Assembly: GCF_011926545.1 (NCBI RefSeq)
Contig: NZ_JAATIT010000004.1
Coordinates: forward strand, 1-64,000
Length of the DNA stretch: 64,000 bases
Direction: 5' to 3'
Source: Sphingopyxis italica
Lineage (GTDB): Bacteria; Pseudomonadota; Alphaproteobacteria; Sphingomonadales; Sphingomonadaceae
Shown here: positions 59,143 to 64,000 of the stretch, piece by piece
How the letters are laid out: each line of letters begins with the position of its first letter
Numbering within the stretch: position 1 is the stretch's first letter
Program-made: the position numbers and the translations under genes
The notes under the pieces: model-generated
Seen by the model: only the letters and a program-made list of their open reading frames with translations
The model's database searches: none
Told to the model about the DNA's origin: nothing

Positions 59143-59832
59143 TCAGGGCACGATTTCGAACGCGAAGGCGCTGAGGCCAGCCGAAGGCGTCACTCCGAGC
59201 CATTGGGCGCAGCGGCGCGTGAAGTGCGACTGATCGGCAAAGCCTCCTGCCGCCGCGGCGTCGGCGAGACCTCCGCCGCCGACCAGCGCCCGCACTGCGC
59301 GTTGAAGCTGGAGCCATTGCAGCAATTTGGCCGGAGGCACGCCGAAGTCGCGGCTGACGATTTCGCGCAGGCGCGAGGGTGAGAGGCAGGCAACGTCGGC
59401 CAAGGCGCGGGCACTCGACAAATCATCAGGGGCCGCGAGCGCCTCGGACAGGCGTGCATCCACCGGACGCGCCTGCGACCGGTCGAGATAGTCGGACGCC
59501 CAGCGCTTCGCGTCCGCGCCGCTTGCGATCCCATCGAGGCCGGCCAACTCCGCCGGCGTCAACAGGACAGGCACCGATCCAACGGACAGGCGCGCATCGG
59601 CACGAAAAAGCGGATCGAGATAGAATGACCGCACGAGGGCGCCCGGCGGCCCCAAGCGGTGCCGGACATGCGACGCTATGGCGACGCCTTGCCCGGCAGG
59701 GACTATCATGTCGACGTCGCCGGAAATTTTGAGGTCGCGTTCGACGGCGAGGCTGATCTGATGCGCCACATGGCTATGGGGACGGCTGATCCCGATGCGC
59801 GCATCGATCAATGCCCAGCCGGTCCCGAGCAT
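59143..59832 (-). CDS. AraC-family transcriptional regulator (second of two)
   Basis: A 229-residue regulator with a cupin-like N-terminal domain (SRPHSHVAHQISLAVE, IVPAGQGVAIASHVRH) and an AraC DNA-binding domain (CLSPSRLREIVSRDFG; AAAGGFADQSHFTRRC). The ATG at 59832 is the first ATG; a TTG at 59868 overlapping the copD stop would add 12 residues (TPNTASWSGSI) and may be the true coupled start. It is linked to the methyltransferase downstream. Confidence 0.8.
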   Translation of the reverse strand: MLGTGWALIDARIGISRPHSHVAHQISLAVERDLKISGDVDMIVPAGQGVAIASHVRHRLGPPGALVRSFYLDPLFRADARLSVGSVPVLLTPAELAGLDGIASGADAKRWASDYLDRSQARPVDARLSEALAAPDDLSSARALADVACLSPSRLREIVSRDFGVPPAKLLQWLQLQRAVRALVGGGGLADAAAAGGFADQSHFTRRCAQWLGVTPSAGLSAFAFEIVP

Positions 59833-59864
59833 GATCGAACCCGACCAGGAGGCGGTGTTGGGCG

Positions 59865-60833
59865 TCAAACCGGATCGGCGACGACGAACGGCTCGAGCGT
59901 CCCGAACCAGGCAACCAGCGCGAGTATGGCGAGCGCGGCCGATGCTTCGATGATCAGGCTCCTGCGCATAGCCGCGAGCGCTGCATCTGGATCGGAATCG
60001 ACGCTTTCTGCATCGTCGCCTGCGGCGGCCGCCGCGAGCGCAGGCGTCAGTCGCCAACGATTGGCGGCCGCGAGCGCAAGCATCAGTCCAAACAGCGCGA
60101 GCTTGGCAAGGAGCAATTGTCCATAAGGTGACCCGAGAGACCGGCCGAGATTCTCGGCGCCGACGATCATCTGGCTATTGATGAGACCGGTGGCGGCAAT
60201 AACGAGGACGCAGATCGTGCCGACGCGCGAAAATTGATCGAGGCTTCGCGCCCCAATTTGGAGTCCGCCCGGCCATTCGCGGACGCGACGTGGTGAGATC
60301 AGGATCAGGAAGGCGCCGATCGCGCCGATCCAGACCGCGGCTGCGATTAGGTGCAAGATGTCGCTGATCCGGTGCACGGTGCCTGCGGCGCCTTCGGTCG
60401 CGCCGGCGTGGCCGGACCAGACCAGACTCGCGACGGCCACCGAGCCTGCGGCCGCGAGCACGGCGGCCGAAGTTGTCGGCCAGCGGACCATCCAGATCGC
60501 GACTGCCAGCGCGAGCAGCAGCGCTGCGCTCCGGTAGACCCAAGCTGTGCCGACGTCGGTCTCGCGCACAAGGTCCCAGAAAGGCTGGAGTTCCAGGGAG
60601 AGGAGCCCCACACCCTGCATCGAAGCCGCGAGCACGCCCATCCCCAAGATGGAGAGTAGCAGTCCGGCGGCGCAGAGCCATCGCTCTGCGCGCCAGATCG
60701 AGGCCATCATCGACTGCGGCGCAAGGCGTTCGCTTCGTGTCAGCGCATAGAGCGGGAACGCAGCAAGGCCAGCGATGAGCATCAGGTCCGCATAAAGTGC
60801 GAACCTGATGCCGATCAGGACGGGGTCCCCCAC
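59865..60833 (-). CDS. copD: copper resistance membrane protein CopD
   Basis: A 322-residue inner-membrane protein with about eight hydrophobic segments and the CopD region ISDILHLIAAAVWIGAIGAF, whose His is probably a copper ligand. CopD works with CopC in moving copper across the inner membrane. The start is a GTG at 60833, four bases after the copC stop. Confidence 0.88.
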   Translation of the reverse strand: MGDPVLIGIRFALYADLMLIAGLAAFPLYALTRSERLAPQSMMASIWRAERWLCAAGLLLSILGMGVLAASMQGVGLLSLELQPFWDLVRETDVGTAWVYRSAALLLALAVAIWMVRWPTTSAAVLAAAGSVAVASLVWSGHAGATEGAAGTVHRISDILHLIAAAVWIGAIGAFLILISPRRVREWPGGLQIGARSLDQFSRVGTICVLVIAATGLINSQMIVGAENLGRSLGSPYGQLLLAKLALFGLMLALAAANRWRLTPALAAAAAGDDAESVDSDPDAALAAMRRSLIIEASAALAILALVAWFGTLEPFVVADPV

Positions 60834-60837
60834 CGCT

Positions 60838-61221
60838 TTACTTAACGGTGAAGCTGAATTCGCTACCCATGCGATGGGTATCGGCGCCGGCCGCCGACCA
60901 TTTGACCTTGTAGGTTCCGGGCGTCAGCGGCCGCTTGAGCATCAGCATCGCCGACTTGCCCTCTTTGCCCATCATCGACGAGTAGGGCACCTTCATCGGT
61001 GCATGATTGGCCATGTCGGGCATGCCGGTCATGACCAGCTCGGTCTTGAGGGTCGAGGCGACGATCTTTTCGTTGAACTGCAGATTGACCGACGTGACCT
61101 TCGAAACGGTCGAATTGGCGGCCGGCGTCGAGCTGACGAGCTTGGTGTGAGCGCTCGCTGCGACCGGCGTGATAAGCAGTGCGAAAGCCGCCGCTGCAGA
61201 GGGGAGAAGAGACTTGAACAT
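60838..61221 (-). CDS. copC: periplasmic copper-binding protein CopC
   Basis: A 127-residue periplasmic cupredoxin-like protein. After the signal peptide (FALLITPVAASA) the mature chain begins with the His that binds Cu(II) (HTKLVSSTPAANS). A Met-rich loop (MTGMPDMANHAPMK, SSMMGK) supplies a Cu(I) site, and the second Cu(II) His lies in GADTHRMGSEF. ATG at 61221 with GGAGGTG upstream. First gene of the copper operon on the minus strand. Confidence 0.9.
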   Translation of the reverse strand: MFKSLLPSAAAAFALLITPVAASAHTKLVSSTPAANSTVSKVTSVNLQFNEKIVASTLKTELVMTGMPDMANHAPMKVPYSSMMGKEGKSAMLMLKRPLTPGTYKVKWSAAGADTHRMGSEFSFTVK

Positions 61222-61252
61222 GAACACCTCCAAATGCGTGTCTGTCCTGCTA

Positions 61253-61279
61253 ATACGCAGGATATCGGCATGGCCCTCA
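61253..61279 (-). promoter_or_regulatory. predicted ECF-type promoter of copC
   Basis: On the minus strand TGAGGGC (61279-61273), 15 bases, CGTAT (61257-61253). The same motif and spacing occur before the cnrY-like gene and before the multicopper oxidase. The CGTAT box sits inside the inverted repeat TCCTGC-TAATAC-GCAGGA (61245-61262), a possible operator. Confidence 0.6.
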
Positions 61280-61305
61280 AATATTCCGGTATAATATTCC
61301 GGTAT
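61280..61305. repeat. two tandem 13-bp repeats between divergent promoters
   Basis: AATATTCCGGTAT occurs twice without gap (61280-61292, 61293-61305). The pair exactly fills the space between the outward-facing TGAGGG boxes of copC and of the cnrY-like gene. A chance TATAAT lies at the repeat junction. Likely a binding site for a regulator acting on both promoters. Confidence 0.7.
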
Positions 61306-61331
61306 GAGGGGTGAAGCGCTTCGGCGCGTAT
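61305..61331 (+). promoter_or_regulatory. predicted ECF-type promoter of the cnrYXH-like operon
   Basis: TGAGGGG (61305-61311), 15 bases, CGTAT (61327-61331), about 33 bases before the ATG of the anti-sigma gene. It matches the sites upstream of copC and the multicopper oxidase, as expected for autoregulation by the ECF sigma factor of this operon. Confidence 0.62.
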
Positions 61332-61364
61332 GTACAATGATGGAAAGGTTTGAAGAGACGATCG

Positions 61365-61631
61365 ATGGATGAGGAGCTTCGCATTTTGAACAGGATCGAT
61401 CTGCCCGCAGCGCTCGACGCGCTCGACGATCGCATCATGGGTGCATTGGCGATCCGCCGGCGCGAAGCGGTAGCGACGCGCCGCCTGATGGCGCTCGCGG
61501 CCTTTGTCTCGCTTGGCGGCGGTTTTTTTGCGGGGAGCGCGATTTCCCAGCCGGCGGTCGCGGCAAGTCCCCTTACCCCGTTCGGTCCGCCTAGCGCATT
61601 GGCGCCTTCCACCTTGCTGGGCGTGCAGTAA
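61365..61631 (+). CDS. CnrY-like membrane anti-sigma factor
   Basis: An 88-residue protein: cytoplasmic N-terminus of about 45 residues with an amphipathic segment (LPAALDALDDRIMGALA), one membrane segment (LMALAAFVSLGGGFFAGS) and a short periplasmic tail. Size, topology and first place before a CnrX-like sensor and an ECF sigma factor match CnrY of Cupriavidus, which sequesters CnrH. Sequence similarity to CnrY cannot be judged by eye, so the assignment rests on context. Confidence 0.68.
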   Translation: MDEELRILNRIDLPAALDALDDRIMGALAIRRREAVATRRLMALAAFVSLGGGFFAGSAISQPAVAASPLTPFGPPSALAPSTLLGVQ

Positions 61632-61633
61632 CG

Positions 61634-62071
61634 ATGCCGTCGCGCCGTCTTCTTCTCGTGGGGCTCATTGCTTTCGCCGCGGCGATTGCCGGCGTGTTCG
61701 TCGGCCGTCTGGTGGCTGATGCGCCCAGAGCCAGCGAAACCGAACTTCATGCGCTTCTTCACGGTCAACTTGACCTGACCCCGGAGCAGGAAACGAAACT
61801 CGAGCGGATCGAAGCCGACTTCGCCGGTCGCCGCCAGGCGCTTGAACTCGAGATGCGCGCCGCCAACGTTCGGCTCGCGCAGGCGATCGAAGCCGAGCAT
61901 GGCTATGGACCGCGCGTCACCGAGGCGATCGACGAGACGCATGAGGTGATGGGGACATTGCAGAAGGAAACGCTCCAGCATCTCTTCGCGATGCGCGGGG
62001 TTCTCAACCCCGATCAAGCGGAGATGTTCGACAAGAGCGTGGTCAAGGCGCTGACCGCCGATGCGCGGTGA
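61634..62071 (+). CDS. CnrX-like periplasmic metal sensor
   Basis: A 145-residue protein anchored by an N-terminal helix (LLLVGLIAFAAAIAGVFVG), with a four-helix periplasmic domain of the CpxP/Spy/CnrX type (LDLTPEQETKLERIE). Candidate ligands H39 and H43 in ELHALLH, E60, H116 and M120 in LQHLFAM have exactly the spacing of the Ni/Co ligands recalled for CnrX (H42, H46, E63, H119, M123), each shifted by three. It lies two bases after the anti-sigma gene and overlaps the sigma gene. Confidence 0.85.
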   Translation: MPSRRLLLVGLIAFAAAIAGVFVGRLVADAPRASETELHALLHGQLDLTPEQETKLERIEADFAGRRQALELEMRAANVRLAQAIEAEHGYGPRVTEAIDETHEVMGTLQKETLQHLFAMRGVLNPDQAEMFDKSVVKALTADAR

Positions 62072-62652
62072 GCGCCGACCTATCGCAATGTAGCGACCAG
62101 GATCTGGCGGGGTTTGCGCGCGCGCACCGCGAGGACGCCTATCGCGAGTTGCTGCGCCGTTATAAAACGGGTGTCTACCGGCTCATCGTAAAGCAGATCG
62201 GCGATGCCGACGAGGCGATGGATTTGACGCAGGAGACGTTCGTCTCCGGTTTTTCGGCGCTCGATCGCTATGATGGCGATCGTCCCTTCCGCACATGGAT
62301 CGCCCGTATCGCGCTCAACAAATGTCGCGACTGGGCACGACGGCGAAAGGTGCGGGCCTTTTTCTCCCGCGCGCTCCCGCTCGAAAATGCGCATCACGTA
62401 GCAAGCGATGGTCCTGCGCCCGATTCCGCGGCGACCGACAGGCGAGAGCTCGCCAAGGTTCGCGGGGCGATCGATCAACTGCCGCAGAATTTGCGCGAAG
62501 TCTTGCTCCTGCGCGGTGTCGACGAGGTCAGTCAGGCCGAAACCGCGGTCATTTTGCGCGTCAGCGAGAAGACGGTCGAAACTCGCCTCTACCGAGCGCG
62601 GACCAGGCTCCGGGAATTACTCGCGGGAACATCCGCGAGTACGGAGGGTTGA
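62068..62652 (+). CDS. ECF sigma factor (CnrH-like)
   Basis: A 194-residue sigma factor with region 2 (DLTQETFVSGFSALDRYDGD, RTWIARIALNKCRDWARRR) and region 4 (LPQNLREVLLLRGVDEVSQAETA, VETRLYRARTRLRE). The GTG start overlaps the sensor stop, completing an anti-sigma/sensor/sigma operon in the same gene order as cnrYXH. Predicted targets in this window carry TGAGGG[G/C]-N15-CGTAT. Confidence 0.9.
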   Translation: MSADLSQCSDQDLAGFARAHREDAYRELLRRYKTGVYRLIVKQIGDADEAMDLTQETFVSGFSALDRYDGDRPFRTWIARIALNKCRDWARRRKVRAFFSRALPLENAHHVASDGPAPDSAATDRRELAKVRGAIDQLPQNLREVLLLRGVDEVSQAETAVILRVSEKTVETRLYRARTRLRELLAGTSASTEG

Positions 62653-62703
62653 CGGTTCGACCGCTCGTTCAGGCGGCATCTCCTCATCGTCCGGCATTTT
62701 TGT

Positions 62704-62730
62704 TGAGGGGCAGCCGTGCCGCCTGCGTAT
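62704..62730 (+). promoter_or_regulatory. predicted ECF-type promoter of the multicopper oxidase
   Basis: TGAGGGG (62704-62710), 15 bases, CGTAT (62726-62730), 36 bases before the ATG. Motif and spacing are identical to the site before the cnrYXH-like operon. Confidence 0.6.
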
Positions 62731-62765
62731 AGCTTTAGGAACAGTCAGTAACGGTCGGAAAGAAT

Positions 62766-64000
62766 ATGCAGATGGAAAGGCGTCGGTTCGTCAGTGGAGC
62801 TTTGGGCGGAGGGGCGGCTGCGGCGATGGCCGCATGGTTCCCGGCCTGGGCCCAGCCGGTGTCGTCCGGCATTACCGCGCCCCTCCCGACTGTATCCGGT
62901 AACGACATCACGCTGCGCATCGCGCGCCAGACGATGCGCATTGATGGCAAGGTCAGCCGCGCAATCGGGATCAACGGCACCGTGCCCGCGCCGCTCGTCC
63001 GGCTGAAGGAAGGCCAGACAGCGCGCCTGACCGTCGTCAACGATCTCGACGAGGAAAGCTCGATCCACTGGCACGGCCTGATCCTGCCGTTCCAGATGGA
63101 CGGCGTGCCCGGCGTCAGCTTCCCGGGCATCAAGCCGCGCTCGACCTTTGTCTATGAATTCCCGGTCGTTCAGTCGGGGACCTATTGGTATCACAGCCAT
63201 TCGGGATTGCAGGAGCAACTCGGCCACTATGGCCCGATCGTCATCGATCCCGCGGGCGCCGACCCGATCGGCTATGATCGCGAGCATGTCGTTGTACTCT
63301 CCGACCACAGCCAGATTTCGCCCGAGGCGATCTTCCGCAAGCTCAAAGTCAATCCCGGCCATTTCAACATGCAGCGCCAGACGCTGAGCGGTCTCCTTGC
63401 TGGCAAGGACCAGTCGCTGAAGGAACGGATCGAGTGGGGTGCCATGCGGATGGACCCGACCGACGTCGCTGACGTCAATGGTTCGACCTACACTTTCCTC
63501 GTCAACGGCCACGGCCCGCGCGACAACTGGACCGCGCTCTTCAGCCCGGGCGAGCGGGTGCGCCTGCGTATCGTCAATGCGTCGGCGATGACGATCTTCA
63601 ACGTCCGCATCCCGGGCCTCAGGATGACCGTCGTCCAGGCTGACGGGCTCAATGTCGTGCCGACCGAGATCGACGAGTTCCAGATCGCGGTTGCCGAGAC
63701 CTACGACGTCATCGTGACCCCGGTCGAGGACCGTGCTTATACGCTCGTTGCCGAGGCCAATGACCGCTCGGGCATGGGACGCGCGACGCTCGCGCCGCGC
63801 GCCGGCATGGTCGCCGAGGTGCCGCCGCTCCGCGAGCGGCCACTCGCGACGATGAAGGACATGGGCATGGGCGACATGTCGGGCGGCTCGATGGCGGGTA
63901 TGGACCATTCGGGTGGCGATATGGGCGCCATGCCCATGCCGGCGAGCGATCCTTCCTGTCCCCCTGAACATGCCAAGATGGGCCATTGCACGCCAGCGGG
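62766..64000 (+). CDS. copA: multicopper oxidase CopA (PcoA type), partial
   Basis: Periplasmic Cu(I) oxidase, cut by the right edge after 411 residues of an expected 550-600. A twin-arginine signal (ERRFVSGALGGGAAAA) directs export of the folded enzyme. The first cupredoxin domain has copper ligands H101 and H103 in HWHGLILP and the second pair in WYHSHSG. A Met/His-rich segment (DMGMGDMSGGSMAGMDHSGG) near residue 380 can bind Cu(I). The C-terminal ligands lie outside the window. This gene shares its name with the unrelated Cu ATPase. An ATG two codons later is an alternative start. Confidence 0.92.
   Translation, partial: MQMERRRFVSGALGGGAAAAMAAWFPAWAQPVSSGITAPLPTVSGNDITLRIARQTMRIDGKVSRAIGINGTVPAPLVRLKEGQTARLTVVNDLDEESSIHWHGLILPFQMDGVPGVSFPGIKPRSTFVYEFPVVQSGTYWYHSHSGLQEQLGHYGPIVIDPAGADPIGYDREHVVVLSDHSQISPEAIFRKLKVNPGHFNMQRQTLSGLLAGKDQSLKERIEWGAMRMDPTDVADVNGSTYTFLVNGHGPRDNWTALFSPGERVRLRIVNASAMTIFNVRIPGLRMTVVQADGLNVVPTEIDEFQIAVAETYDVIVTPVEDRAYTLVAEANDRSGMGRATLAPRAGMVAEVPPLRERPLATMKDMGMGDMSGGSMAGMDHSGGDMGAMPMPASDPSCPPEHAKMGHCTPA

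Overview
The window is GC-rich DNA from an alphaproteobacterium, most probably a member of the Sphingomonadales (Sphingopyxis/Sphingomonas-like). This rests on the housekeeping gene set and order, the single bifunctional Rel/SpoT enzyme, and the intergenic hairpin repeats (a GAGCTTGTCGA-type element and a long GGCACCAGCCCGC-type palindrome), which resemble those I associate with this order. The genus cannot be fixed from the sequence alone.

Positions 1-15857 look like ordinary chromosome: a stringent-response enzyme (spoT/rsh), a GT2 glycosyltransferase, an HxlR regulator, a LytS/LytTR two-component pair, ribA, xthA, a candidate 6S-like structured RNA, lolA, ftsK, a UbiH-type hydroxylase, a small sigma-factor-like protein, a LON-domain protein, a YbbN-type thioredoxin and tRNA-Gly(GCC).

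Immediately after the tRNA the content changes completely. From 15858 to the right edge almost every gene concerns metals, which suggests a resistance island that begins at tRNA-Gly; a motif-dense stretch with five TTACG/CGTAA elements lies right at the junction. The layout is: (a) arsR-arsC(LMW)-arsC(Grx)-acr3-arsH, minus strand, with an operator-promoter that predicts a leaderless arsR mRNA; (b) a short CDF transporter; (c) two CzcCBA systems placed back to back, the minus-strand one with a CadR/PbrR-like MerR operator, the plus-strand one continuing into DUF190, SRPBCC, a P1B-4 (CzcP-like) ATPase, an adaptor-less RND pump, a second SRPBCC, DsbB, a DsbA-like protein and a Tyr/Arg-rich secreted protein; (d) an AraC plus methyltransferase pair; (e) a mercury mini-cluster (merR, merT, GDCCVxC protein) without merA; (f) a MerR-controlled CDF plus cytochrome c-FTR1 permease; (g) a copper/silver block, minus strand: copC-copD-AraC-methyltransferase-CopA ATPase-NTF2-like-two small secreted proteins-cusC-cusB-cusA-cusF; (h) a CnrY-CnrX-CnrH-like trans-envelope signalling module followed by a Tat-exported multicopper oxidase cut by the right edge.

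The most interesting result is in (g)-(h). The CnrX-like sensor keeps the same spacing as all five recalled metal ligands of CnrX (here H39, H43, E60, H116, M120). Three start regions (cnrY-like operon, multicopper oxidase, and the divergent copC operon) carry the same motif TGAGGG[G/C]-N15-CGTAT. A nickel/cobalt-type sensor with its ECF sigma factor therefore appears to control copper-resistance genes. The divergent copC and cnrY promoters are separated by exactly two copies of a 13-bp tandem repeat.
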